DNA of 33,318 nucleotides from DATNIB01 sp035604685 (GCA_035604685.1 DATNIB010000057.1:1-33318); one strand, 5' to 3'. Positions 8,510 to 18,745 are shown, numbered from the stretch's first letter. Program-made: numbers and translations. Notes: generated from the sequence alone by a model not told the origin.

Positions 8510-9333
8510 GGGGTACCCCCTGATGCTTGGGTAGCGGCGGCGCGCAGCTCGCGCTCGCGTCTGTCGAGCGCCTCGAGGAACTCGCCGTGGGTCACGACGT
8601 AGCGGCGATCGCCCAAGATGGCATCGACGACACCAGCGGCGGCCTCCTCGGGCGTGGCGAGGAACTGGGCCATCGTCGGGTTGCTCTCGTGCATGGCTGC
8701 GAAGTCGTCGTCGCCGGCGATCGGACGTCGGAGGTGCGCCGGTTGCGCCGCCTCACTGGTCTCTAGATGTCGAGACAGCATCCCCGAGGGGAAGATCACC
8801 GACACCCCGATGCCCTCGGGGGCCAGCTCGACCCGTAGCGTCTCCGCCAGACCCCACACGGCGAACTTGCTCGCCTGGTACATCGACAGCCGACTCGCCG
8901 GGTCGAGCACCGACGACGACGACGTGAAGGCGAGTCGCCCACGCTCTGCCCTCCGAAGCAACGGGAGGAACGCCCTCGCCACGCGTGCCGAGCCGACCAC
9001 ATTCACGTCGAGCAGCCAGCGCCACTCATCGTCAGTTGCTCGGTCGATGGACGCGAACAGTTGCACACCGACGTTCGATATCACCAGGTGGGCTCTCCCG
9101 AAACGATCGCCGACGGTCGCCGCCGCCGCCTCGACGCCGGCTCCGTCCGCCACGTCGACTCTCAGCCCGAACGCCTCGACGCCATGGGCCGCGGCCAGCG
9201 CCGCTGCCTCGGTGTCAGCGCGGTCGCCGTCGAGGTCGAGCACCACCACGTTCATCCCGTGCGCCGCGCACCCCTCAGCAAGGGCGCGGCCGAAACCCGA
9301 CGCTCCGCCGGTGATCACCGCAACATCAGTCAT
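8506..9333 (-). CDS. Short-chain dehydrogenase/reductase (SDR)
   Basis: 275 residues. Classical SDR features: the glycine-rich cofactor loop TGGASGFG (about residues 8-15), Asp33 at the end of strand 2 in VVLDLDGDR (suggesting NAD rather than NADP), SNVG in place of the usual NNAG (about 86-89), the catalytic Ser cluster SSSS (about 138-141), and Tyr152-x3-Lys156 in YQASK. The enzyme should oxidise or reduce an alcohol/ketone; the substrate is unknown. The ATG at 9333 is chosen because the cofactor-binding strand begins three residues later and upstream codons are low-complexity. Its stop overlaps the EthD-protein start. An imperfect palindrome lies 17-32 bases upstream. Confidence 0.88.
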   Translation of the reverse strand: MTDVAVITGGASGFGRALAEGCAAHGMNVVVLDLDGDRADTEAAALAAAHGVEAFGLRVDVADGAGVEAAAATVGDRFGRAHLVISNVGVQLFASIDRATDDEWRWLLDVNVVGSARVARAFLPLLRRAERGRLAFTSSSSVLDPASRLSMYQASKFAVWGLAETLRVELAPEGIGVSVIFPSGMLSRHLETSEAAQPAHLRRPIAGDDDFAAMHESNPTMAQFLATPEEAAAGVVDAILGDRRYVVTHGEFLEALDRRERELRAAATQASGGTP

Positions 9334-9349
9334 GTCATCGCGCCCCCGC

Positions 9350-9365
9350 TGACCAGCACTGGTGA
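9350..9365. promoter_or_regulatory. Imperfect 16-base palindrome upstream of the SDR gene
   Basis: ACCAG (9352-9356) and CTGGT (9359-9363) are inverted around a 2-base centre. The flanking bases extend the symmetry with one mismatch per arm. It lies just upstream of the SDR start codon, where a repressor could block transcription of the SDR-EthD pair. No regulator can be tied to it; it does not resemble the inverted repeat at 9821-9839. Confidence 0.3.
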
Positions 9366-9468
9366 TGAGTCGCCCACCACTCCCTCGCTCCGATGCTCTG
9401 CGGCTCCGTACCATAGGCAATGGGATCCGACTCCAGGACTTCCATCTCGGAAGCCCAGGCACTGATGT

Positions 9469-9819
9469 CTAGAGGCTCTCGATGATCCGAATTAGCTCGT
9501 CTCGGTGATACCCCTGGCGTCGGGCGAACTGGAGGAGGTCTCGAGCCCGTGACAAGACCGCACCTCGCTCCGTTGCGGCGCCGGTGACGGTCACGCCCCG
9601 TCCCCTCCGGAACTCCAACAAGCCTTCCTCGCGCAGCAGCCGCAATGCTCGGAAGACAGTGTTCGCGTTCACCCCGAGCACCGCCGCGAGATCTCTGGCT
9701 GGGGGCAGCCTTTCGCCGGGCCTTGCTTCACCGTCAGCGATGGCACGCCGAATCTCCGTGGCAACCTGCTCATAGAGGGGGAGTCGTTCGTCCGCACCGG
9801 GTAGCTCGACCTTCAACAT
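9469..9819 (-). CDS. Short GntR-family (YtrA-like) transcriptional regulator
   Basis: 116 residues. An N-terminal winged helix-turn-helix of GntR type: LYEQVATEIRRAIADGEARP, GERLPPARDLAAVLGVNANT, VFRALRLLREEGLLEFRRGR, GVTV (together about residues 15-80). Only about 35 residues follow, too few for a FadR, HutC or MocR effector domain, so it fits the YtrA subgroup, whose members usually repress their own operon and neighbouring membrane-transport genes. Start at ATG 9819 follows family length. The only upstream DNA before the divergent gene is 26 bases, almost all of it the inverted repeat at 9821-9839, so autoregulation and control of the neighbour are very likely. The ligand is unknown. Confidence 0.88.
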   Translation of the reverse strand: MLKVELPGADERLPLYEQVATEIRRAIADGEARPGERLPPARDLAAVLGVNANTVFRALRLLREEGLLEFRRGRGVTVTGAATERGAVLSRARDLLQFARRQGYHRDELIRIIESL

Positions 9820-9820
9820 A

Positions 9821-9839
9821 ATGCTATGTGGTATAGCAT
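9821..9839. promoter_or_regulatory. Perfect 7-5-7 inverted repeat, probable GntR operator and divergent promoter
   Basis: ATGCTAT (9821-9827) and ATAGCAT (9833-9839) are exact inverted copies around GTGGT. The site lies between the start codons of the GntR regulator (9819, leftward) and the membrane protein (9846, rightward). The right half contains TAGCAT ending six bases before the GTG at 9846, the spacing of a leaderless -10 box. The left half contains the same hexamer on the other strand. A dimeric regulator bound here would cover both promoters. Confidence 0.65.
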
Positions 9840-9845
9840 CATTCA

Positions 9846-10469
9846 GTGGGAGAATCTGCGGTATCGACCCTGGATTCGACGAGGGTCCGGGCCAAAGAGG
9901 CTCAGGCATTGATCGAAGAAGCCAAGCGCCACCGACGACATCGTCGGCGCTGGACCGCTGCTTTCTTTGTCCTGGCGGCGGCTTTGTCGTTGGGTATCTT
10001 CGCGATGGTCTCTTGGATCGGAGGCGGTAGAAGCCTGAACCGCGTTGCCAACCGGCCGTCCTCTCCGCTGGTTGGACTACTCGCGAGCAATCACGCCTAC
10101 CAGGAATGCCCCGGCTCTGCCCATGTCGGACCGCGGACATCCCCAGACGGTCTGCGTGCACAGGTGAGCGGTACCGACAACTTGTCCTTCGTCAAATTTG
10201 TTGCGCGGAGCATGGAGAAGGGCCCTTACTTAGGGCTCACACACCGGATTACTGGATGGCCCGAAAGCGGGGAGGTCAGGGCCATTCGTGTCGGTCCCGG
10301 CGGTGGATACATCTGGACTCGAGACTCCTTTGGTCGGATCCAGGTCGTCCACGTCAAGAACTACGGCATCTACGTCTACCTGAAAGTGCCCTCGGAGTGC
10401 CCGACCGGTGGATTGGCCCGGTTGGTGGAAGGCGGCGTGCAAGTCACGTTCCTAGCGCCCAAGCCCTGA
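9846..10469 (+). CDS. Single-pass membrane protein of unknown function
   Basis: 207 residues. A basic cytoplasmic N-terminus (EAKRHRRHRRRW) precedes one membrane helix at about residues 37-58 (TAAFFVLAAALSLGIFAMVS). By the positive-inside rule, the remaining 145 residues are outside. That part has two Cys about 110 residues apart (ECPGSA and SECPTG) that could form a disulfide, and no family I recognise. The GTG at 9846 has no Shine-Dalgarno but a TAGCAT six bases upstream, so the transcript may be leaderless. It is divergent from the GntR regulator, which probably controls it. Codon use is less GC-rich than in surrounding genes, consistent with recent acquisition. It converges on the AftD-like gene; the 112-base gap shows nothing clear. 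Confidence 0.78.
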   Translation: MGESAVSTLDSTRVRAKEAQALIEEAKRHRRHRRRWTAAFFVLAAALSLGIFAMVSWIGGGRSLNRVANRPSSPLVGLLASNHAYQECPGSAHVGPRTSPDGLRAQVSGTDNLSFVKFVARSMEKGPYLGLTHRITGWPESGEVRAIRVGPGGGYIWTRDSFGRIQVVHVKNYGIYVYLKVPSECPTGGLARLVEGGVQVTFLAPKP

Positions 10470-10581
10470 CGAGGGAAGTGCCCCATACGCCGGGTGGGTG
10501 GCGCCAGAACATTCGCCCGGTGGGCCCTCTGACCCGACGAGCGCGGAGGCGGCGATCGGGGCGTCCTATCCACGCAGCCTC

Positions 10582-13500
10582 TTAATCGGCGGCGTCGGCG
10601 CCTCCGGACTCAGGGCCCTCGGACGCGTCGGCCGGGTCGCGATGGTCATCGCCCGTCGCGCTCGCCGCCGGGTCGTGGTTCGCCGCGTCGGGGCCGGTCG
10701 CGTCCGGGGATTCGGGGGCGACCGGAGCGGCGGGCAGCGCGATGGCCGTGCCACTCGGTCCCTCGTCGGGCGGTGAGGCCGACGCCAGCCGTTCGCGGTG
10801 GCTGGCCACGTGCACGGTGAGCTGGGGTGGCAGGTCGGTCGGGAACGGCGCCGGGAGGGCGGCGGCGGCCTCGGTTGCCGACTCGGCCTGGTCGCGGCGC
10901 CAGGGTCGGGCGCGCGCCACCTCGACGACCGCGCCCGCGAGCAGGACCGACAGCGCCATCCAGGCCAGGGTGTTGGCGGGGCCGAGCATGCTCGACCACC
11001 CGATGTCGGGGTGGTACCGGTACTGGCGCTGCATGACCACCACGTAGTCACCGGCGGCCAACAGCAGGAGGAACGGCGGGAGCACGATGAGGAGCCGCGA
11101 GCGGCGGACGAGCAGGCCGACCAGGACCAGGGCGGCGACGATCGGCGCCGCGATCGGCGCCGTGACCGCGCCGGCCACCGCACCGGCGACGAGCGGCCAG
11201 AGGATGAGCCCGATCCAGGACGGGCGCCGCCCCTCGCTCGACAGCGCAGAGGCCAGTCGGGCTGCGTTCTCGGGTCCCCCCGAGCGCCGGGCGTCGTCGG
11301 CCCGCCCCAAGCCCGCGGCCGGCGCGGCGGGGGGGAGCCGGAGCCGTCGCCGCGCCAGGGCGCCGACGCGCGCCGTGACCCCGGGGAGGAACGTGCGCGG
11401 CAGGACGGCCAGCAGCAGGCTGGCGACCAGGGTGGCCCCCGAGACGGCCAACGCCGCGTCGACGACGCGCTGGGGGGTCCAGGTCAGCTGGACCGTGATG
11501 GTTTGCGAGGCGAGTGAGCGGGGGATGAGCCACCCGTTGGCGTAGCCGTCGATGAGGGTGGGGGAGCCGAGCGAGGGGCCGCCGCTGACGGTCGCCGTCC
11601 AGCCCTTGCTCTCCGACTGGCCGAGGACCAGCCAGTAGGGGGAGCGCTGGCCGCGGGCCGACACGGTGAGCGCGGTGCGCCCCTGGTGGCGGACCGTGAC
11701 CGCCGGTCCCGGGACGTTGAGGGGGGCCGGGATCTGGCCGACCGCGGTCAGGGGGAGGGGGGTGCCGCCCGCGGCCGACGACAGCGAGAGGGCGTCGAGG
11801 GTGAGCCCGTCGACCTGGTACGGCGCGGTGGTGAGCACGTGGGTCCCGGCGCTGAGCGTGATCCCGTCGAGCGAGTTGCCGCAGCCACCGACGATCAGGC
11901 CGTCGCCGTCGAGGGCCGACGCGCTGGAGCCGCCGACCGACACGTCGATCGGCGTGCCGTCGATGGAGAGGAGGCCGGCCAGGCAGCGGGTGGGGACCGC
12001 GGCCGGGGTGGCGGGCGCGCCGGCCGGCAGCCCCAGCTCGGCCAGCCCCACCGGGAGCGTCTGCCGGCGGCCCGAGTAGTAGTCGCGCTCGGTCAGCCGC
12101 CGCACCGCGTCGATCGTGATCTTCACCTGCTGGCCGGTGAGCGTCGGGAAGCTGATCGGCACGGTCGTCGTCGACCCCTGGGCGCGGCCCCGGCCGTCGG
12201 CGATCGGGGGCAGGGGCACCTGGTCCGAGCCGCTCGACATCGTGATGGTGAGGGAGGTCGGGATGGAGTGCCGACCGTCGGCCACCACGGAGAGGTCGAG
12301 GCCGCTGAGCGTGACCGGGCGGTCGAACGTGTAGGAGAGCCAGTTGCCCACCTGGCGGCCGAAGCCCGGCATCCAGGCGGTGGCGGGGTTGCCGTCGACG
12401 GCCGCGTCCGCGCCGGCGTTCAGGTCGCCCGGGAGTCGACCCGACGAATTGGCGAAGACGATCCTGGTCCCGCGCCCGGTGGCCGACGTGGGCGCCGGCA
12501 CCGGCGGGCCGAGCGAGGCCAGCGAGGGGCCGGCCGCGGTCCGGTCGAGGATTTGGTCGATCACGGGGTCGGGATCGAGGGGAGAGACGCGGGCCGTGCC
12601 GCCCAGGTTGAAGGTGCGCGCGGTGGGCAGGGTGAAGCTGCGGGACATCGCCGGCTCGGGGTCCGAACGCGGCGGAACCGACGGCGCGCGCAGCCGGTTG
12701 AACAGGACGACGAGCTCGTGGGCGAGCGAGGCCGTCCCCGCCTCGGACAGCAGGTCGGTCGGGAGCTGGAGGGTCTGGGTGGCCGGCGCCACGCCCGGGA
12801 TCGTCACCTCGGCGAAGCCCACGCCGCTGTAGCCGTTGTACTGGTCGCGCGTCCCCGAGCTGGTGGCGTCGATCCGGATGGTCAGCCGGGAGAAGGTGCG
12901 CGTGGTGAACGAGACGGTCTGGCCGGGGGGGCGCCGGGAGGTCGCCGTCAGCGTCGCCTGGACCGGGCGACCGCGGCCGAAGGAGAGGGTGACCCGGGTG
13001 ATGTGTCGGTTACGGGGTCCGGTCTGGGGCTGGAGCAGCGTGATCTGGCTGGCCGTGACCGGCTTGTCCAGCGTGACCGTGAGCGTGGCGCCGGTGGCGG
13101 CGCTGAAGGCGCCCTCGGCCCATCGGGTGCTCGGGTTGCCATCGAATGCGTTGTAGGCGCGGTCCTCGGGGGCGTTCGTGATCGGGTTGCCGTAGGCAGA
13201 GGCGCGGACGCTCTTCACGCTGCTGAGAGTGGTCACGGTCTGGGTGTCGGTGCCGGCGCTCCGGAACACCGGCAGGTTCACCTCGCCGGGCTGGTCGGCC
13301 GGCGGGTTCTCCCCGGCCTGCTCGACGTAGCCCACGTTGTCGGTGATCGACCCCCAGGTGTCCGCGGCGCGCTGGTTGGTGTCGGTGAGGACGAGGACCG
13401 CGCCGTCGCGGAGCAGGGCGCGACGCGTCTTGGGCTCCTTGGCCAGCGACGCGCTGTAGAAGATGGCGGAGGCGGAGTCGAGCAGCCCGGTGGCCGACGC

Positions 13501-15426
13501 GTTGACCAGCCCCTGCCCGTCGCCGGCCACCAGGATCGGCAGGCTGGTCCACTCGGCCCGCACCAGCGGCCGCGGGTTGGAGACCGCGAACACGGCCACC
13601 GGCGGCGGGAGCGGTGCCCCCGTTGCGATGCCCAGCTGGGTCTCGTCCTGAAGCGGGTAGACGAGCGTCGGGTAGATCGTCGGCTTCCCGAAGCTGACCG
13701 GCGCGCCGAGCCCGGTGGCCGGGTTCACGAGCTGCAACCACAGCGGCTGGGGCCGCGCGGTGTTGAACCGCTCGTACTGCTCGTCGGACTCGAAGAGGAT
13801 GTCGCCCGCGCTGAACAGCCGGGCGATGGGCGCCAGGGTGGACGGGACGAAGACGCCGTCTTGGACGGACTCGTCGATGGCCTGCAGGAGGTTCACGCTG
13901 GCCGGCTCGCCCTGGGGCACGACCCCTCGGGCGAGGTACGGCCGGAGGAGGAGCCCGGGCCAGACGGGGTCCGCCGTCACGCCCCACCGGTAGTAGCCGA
14001 AGTCCTCGCCCGGGAGGCCGAGCACGCGGGTGGTGCCGCCGTTCTCGTTCAGGTACGTGGCCGCCTGGGTCACGTAGCGCGGGAGCGTCTGGGGGCGGGC
14101 CAGGTTGGTGGCCACGAGGGTGCCCTCCCACAGGGGCGTCAAGTTGGAGAGGACGAGGGCCGAGGCGAGTGCCAACACCGACCAGCCGAGCCAGCGGTTG
14201 GACGCCACCAGCGCGCTGATCCCCGCACCGAGGAGGAGGGCGAGGCCGAGCAGCACCAGCGGGATGACGCGGTTGCTCGAGCGCATGGCGAGGCCGACGG
14301 TCGAGCCCGAGCCGGCCGCCTTGAGCACCCGCCCGAGCGGCGACGGGTTGTCGAAGGGGTAGGCGGCGACGGCGATGACCACCCCGGTGAGGACGAGGAG
14401 GACGGCGAAGGCGCGGTAGCGCCAGCGGGCCAGCGCGCCGAGCGCGACGCACACCGCCGGCACGGCGAAGCTGACGGCGATGATCCAGAGCGTCTGGGTG
14501 TAGCCCGTCGACGCGCTGGTCCAGGGCTGGAGCTTGTCCTGCCCGTAGAAGTACCAGTAGCCGAGCCCGCGCAGCACCTCGGAGGAGAGCGAGGTGGCGG
14601 TCACGGTCGGGATGGTCTCGGTGAACTTCAAGATGTTGAGGCCGTAGGCGCCCTCGGCCCACAGGCCCGCGGCCCACCAGAGCGAGACGCCGAAGCACAG
14701 GATCCCGAGCCGCCAGACGACGCCGACGGCGCGTTTCCAGGTGGCCTCGCGCGTGACGAAGACGGCGTAGAGGAGCCACAGGAACGGCGCCAGGCCGACC
14801 AGGAGGATGGAGGTGGCGTTCACCCCGCCGACCAGGGCCACCACGACGGCGAAGAGGGCCGGATATCGCCATCCGCCGCGGCGCACGGCCAGGATCACGA
14901 GACCCACCATCCAACCGAGGGCCGCCCAGGGCATGAGGATGACCGAGATGCGCGCGATGTAGTCGATGACGAACGGCGTGAACGTGTACATGAGGGCCGC
15001 CGCGATGGCGCCGGCCCTCGACAGCCCGAGCAGCCGGGCGGCGAACAGCACGCCCGCGCCGGCGAAGAAGAAGAGGCTGCCCATCCAGAAGCGCTGGCCC
15101 ACCCACATCGGGATGTGCAGCTGCTGGACGATCCAGTAGTACGGCCCCATGGGGAACAGGAACCCGATGTTCTGGTGGGTCACGGTCCCGGCGCCGACGT
15201 CGGGGTTCCACATGGAGATGGCGCTCGACAGGAGCCGGCCGGGGTCGAGGTAGAGGTACTGCTTGGAGTCGGCCGCGATCATCCCAGGGCGCGTGAGGAA
15301 CGACGGCGTATAGGTGAGCCCGGCCAGGACCACGAGGAAGAGGCCGATGACCGGATCGAGACGGGTGAAGCGACCGATCAGGCGGGACCAGGCCGACGAA
15401 GACGGCTGTGGGGATGCAGCGCTCAT
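10582..15426 (-). CDS. AftD-like alpha-(1->3)-arabinofuranosyltransferase (GT-C)
   Basis: About 1614 residues. The N-terminal half is a polytopic GT-C domain with many helices. Its first periplasmic loop (about 48-66) carries acidic residues in MIAADSKQYLYLDPGRLL, the expected catalytic region of GT-C enzymes. Then come extracytoplasmic domains including two discoidin/CBM-like beta-sandwiches: about 740-877 (AYNAFDGNPSTRW) and about 985-1132 (AAVDGNPATAWMPG). Next are further helices near 1320-1345 and 1400-1490, and a Pro/Ala/Asp-rich tail. AftD adds branching arabinofuranose from a decaprenyl donor to arabinogalactan and lipoarabinomannan in mycobacteria; the acceptor here is unknown. The start is uncertain: ATG 15426 is used, while ATG 15450 in frame overlaps a possible TATGCT -10 box. 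It is divergent from coaE. Confidence 0.85.
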   Translation of the reverse strand: MSAASPQPSSSAWSRLIGRFTRLDPVIGLFLVVLAGLTYTPSFLTRPGMIAADSKQYLYLDPGRLLSSAISMWNPDVGAGTVTHQNIGFLFPMGPYYWIVQQLHIPMWVGQRFWMGSLFFFAGAGVLFAARLLGLSRAGAIAAALMYTFTPFVIDYIARISVILMPWAALGWMVGLVILAVRRGGWRYPALFAVVVALVGGVNATSILLVGLAPFLWLLYAVFVTREATWKRAVGVVWRLGILCFGVSLWWAAGLWAEGAYGLNILKFTETIPTVTATSLSSEVLRGLGYWYFYGQDKLQPWTSASTGYTQTLWIIAVSFAVPAVCVALGALARWRYRAFAVLLVLTGVVIAVAAYPFDNPSPLGRVLKAAGSGSTVGLAMRSSNRVIPLVLLGLALLLGAGISALVASNRWLGWSVLALASALVLSNLTPLWEGTLVATNLARPQTLPRYVTQAATYLNENGGTTRVLGLPGEDFGYYRWGVTADPVWPGLLLRPYLARGVVPQGEPASVNLLQAIDESVQDGVFVPSTLAPIARLFSAGDILFESDEQYERFNTARPQPLWLQLVNPATGLGAPVSFGKPTIYPTLVYPLQDETQLGIATGAPLPPPVAVFAVSNPRPLVRAEWTSLPILVAGDGQGLVNASATGLLDSASAIFYSASLAKEPKTRRALLRDGAVLVLTDTNQRAADTWGSITDNVGYVEQAGENPPADQPGEVNLPVFRSAGTDTQTVTTLSSVKSVRASAYGNPITNAPEDRAYNAFDGNPSTRWAEGAFSAATGATLTVTLDKPVTASQITLLQPQTGPRNRHITRVTLSFGRGRPVQATLTATSRRPPGQTVSFTTRTFSRLTIRIDATSSGTRDQYNGYSGVGFAEVTIPGVAPATQTLQLPTDLLSEAGTASLAHELVVLFNRLRAPSVPPRSDPEPAMSRSFTLPTARTFNLGGTARVSPLDPDPVIDQILDRTAAGPSLASLGPPVPAPTSATGRGTRIVFANSSGRLPGDLNAGADAAVDGNPATAWMPGFGRQVGNWLSYTFDRPVTLSGLDLSVVADGRHSIPTSLTITMSSGSDQVPLPPIADGRGRAQGSTTTVPISFPTLTGQQVKITIDAVRRLTERDYYSGRRQTLPVGLAELGLPAGAPATPAAVPTRCLAGLLSIDGTPIDVSVGGSSASALDGDGLIVGGCGNSLDGITLSAGTHVLTTAPYQVDGLTLDALSLSSAAGGTPLPLTAVGQIPAPLNVPGPAVTVRHQGRTALTVSARGQRSPYWLVLGQSESKGWTATVSGGPSLGSPTLIDGYANGWLIPRSLASQTITVQLTWTPQRVVDAALAVSGATLVASLLLAVLPRTFLPGVTARVGALARRRLRLPPAAPAAGLGRADDARRSGGPENAARLASALSSEGRRPSWIGLILWPLVAGAVAGAVTAPIAAPIVAALVLVGLLVRRSRLLIVLPPFLLLLAAGDYVVVMQRQYRYHPDIGWSSMLGPANTLAWMALSVLLAGAVVEVARARPWRRDQAESATEAAAALPAPFPTDLPPQLTVHVASHRERLASASPPDEGPSGTAIALPAAPVAPESPDATGPDAANHDPAASATGDDHRDPADASEGPESGGADAAD

Positions 15427-15505
15427 CGGGAAAGACCGGTTGGGAAGCATAACCAGCCTGGTCGCAGGGCTCGAAGCGGGTCCCTCGGTAGCATCACGGC
15501 GCAAC

Positions 15506-15512
15506 GGAGGAG
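15506..15512 (+). promoter_or_regulatory. Strong Shine-Dalgarno of coaE
   Basis: GGAGGAG lies four bases before the GTG at 15517. It fixes that GTG as the start against the longer open frame, which runs far upstream only as antisense of the AftD-like gene. A TAGCAT at 15489-15494 could be its -10 box, giving an ordinary short leader. Confidence 0.75.
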
Positions 15513-15516
15513 CGCC

Positions 15517-16125
15517 GTGTTCGTCATTGGCCTGACCGGTGGGATCGGGACGGGGAAGTCAGCCGTCGCCAGCCAGCTGGTCGAACGCGGCGCCGTGTTG
15601 ATCGACGCCGACGCGATCGCGGCGGCAGTCCGCGCGCCGGGCGGGCTCGCCTACGGGCCGCTCGTCGAGCGGTTCGGCGACGGCATCCTGGCCCCCGACG
15701 GCACGATCGATCCCCCCGCCCTGGCCAGGGTGGCGTTCCGCGACGAGGCGTCGACCGCCGATCTCAACCGCATCACCCATCCGGCGATCGGTGAGGAGAT
15801 GCGCCGGCAGCTGGCGGCGGCGGCGGGCGTCGACGGCGTGGTCGTGATGGACATCCCCCTCCTCCGGCCGGCCCACCGCGAGGGCCTGCAGCTCGGGGGG
15901 GTGGTGGTCGTCGACTGCCCGCCCGAGCTCGCTCTGGAGCGGCTGGTCACCCTTCGCCACATGGACCGCGAGGACGCGGCGGCGCGGATGGCGGCACAGC
16001 TCACGCGCGAGGCCCGGTTGGAGGGGGCGGACTTCGTGGTCGACAACTCGTCGGATCGAGAGCACCTGGCCGCTGAGGTGGCCCGTCTGTGGCGCTGGCT
16101 GGAGGAGCGTCGGGCCGGCGCCTGA
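15517..16125 (+). CDS. coaE: Dephospho-CoA kinase
   Basis: 202 residues, normal for the family. It phosphorylates the ribose 3'-OH of dephospho-CoA, the last step of coenzyme A synthesis. The P-loop GLTGGIGTGKS is at residues 5-15, followed by the CoaE motif IDADAI (about 29-34). The lid region and the conserved RITHPAIGEEMRRQ are present, and VVVDCPPELALERL near residue 130 matches the nucleoside-kinase core. Many actinobacterial CoaE proteins carry an extra C-terminal GrpB-like domain; this one does not. The start is fixed by GGAGGAG just upstream. In Mycobacterium tuberculosis coaE also lies next to uvrB with a small opposite-strand gene between, as here. Confidence 0.95.
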   Translation: MFVIGLTGGIGTGKSAVASQLVERGAVLIDADAIAAAVRAPGGLAYGPLVERFGDGILAPDGTIDPPALARVAFRDEASTADLNRITHPAIGEEMRRQLAAAAGVDGVVVMDIPLLRPAHREGLQLGGVVVVDCPPELALERLVTLRHMDREDAAARMAAQLTREARLEGADFVVDNSSDREHLAAEVARLWRWLEERRAGA

Positions 16126-16148
16126 TCCCGCGCCGGGCCGGGGCGGCC

Positions 16149-16580
16149 CTAGTGGCCGACGGCGAGCAATCCGGTGAGCAGTTCCTCCCAGGGAACCGCC
16201 GCCCACCCCGACTCCTTGGCCACGCCCCGGGCGATGGCGACGGCGTCGTCGACCCACTGGAGCTCGACGTCGCGGCCCGGGCCGACGTGGTCTCGCACGG
16301 CGATGCCGAACTCGGCCCCGAACCAGCTGTCCTTCCAGAGCTTGTGCACTTCCTTTAGCTCCTGGGCCAGGTGCGAGTGCCCGGAGTGCTCGGCCAGGTC
16401 CACCGCCCAGCCGGCGCACCGCCAGGCCCGGTGGAGGTCGCCGTGGTGGGTGGTGTGCGCCACCGCGTCGGCGTGGGCGCGGAGACGCTGCCGGTCCGGC
16501 TCGTCCAGCGCCTGGTCCAGCAGCTCGACCAGATACTGGACGACCGGTGATGGATTGGTGGCCTCGGGCCCTTCGGACAT
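16149..16580 (-). CDS. Small soluble protein between coaE and uvrB, unknown function
   Basis: 143 residues, no membrane segment or signal peptide, probably all helical. It is unusually rich in His and Trp (HTTHHGDLHRAWRCAGW, EHSGHSHLAQELKEVHKLW); the His spacing might suggest metal binding, but no known site is recognised. I do not know the family. It runs opposite to coaE and uvrB. The ATG at 16580 has no Shine-Dalgarno but TAGTCT (16588-16593, minus strand) seven bases upstream, so it may be leaderless. M. tuberculosis has an opposite-strand gene of similar size (Rv1632c) in the same place; whether the two are homologous needs an alignment. Confidence 0.78.
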   Translation of the reverse strand: MSEGPEATNPSPVVQYLVELLDQALDEPDRQRLRAHADAVAHTTHHGDLHRAWRCAGWAVDLAEHSGHSHLAQELKEVHKLWKDSWFGAEFGIAVRDHVGPGRDVELQWVDDAVAIARGVAKESGWAAVPWEELLTGLLAVGH

Positions 16581-16587
16581 GGGCGAC

Positions 16588-16593
16588 AGACTA
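16588..16593 (-). promoter_or_regulatory. -10 box (TAGTCT) of the small opposite-strand gene
   Basis: Read on the minus strand, TAGTCT lies seven bases before the ATG at 16580, with no Shine-Dalgarno between them. This spacing would put transcription start at or next to the start codon. No convincing -35 box. Confidence 0.4.
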
Positions 16594-16647
16594 CCCAGGG
16601 GCCGCGCCGGCGAACCCCGGCCCGGCGGCCCCGTGACACCCCACCGG

Positions 16648-16653
16648 TACGAT
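16648..16653 (+). promoter_or_regulatory. -10 box (TACGAT) of uvrB
   Basis: TACGAT ends six bases before the uvrB ATG at 16660. No Shine-Dalgarno is visible, so a leaderless mRNA starting at the ATG is likely. No clear -35 and no LexA-type inverted repeat nearby. Confidence 0.45.
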
Positions 16654-16659
16654 CAGCCA

Positions 16660-18714
<2,055 letters not shown>

Positions 18715-18745
18715 GCTGGCCGGTCGGGTTGTCACGACGCTCCGG

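Noticed and set aside
11686..16125. A 1479-codon plus-strand open frame running into coaE
   Set aside because: Up to 15516 it is antisense to the AftD-like gene and encodes low-complexity Arg/Gly/Asp/Glu-rich sequence without any domain. Only the final 202 codons (coaE) are real, with a strong ribosome site at 15506.
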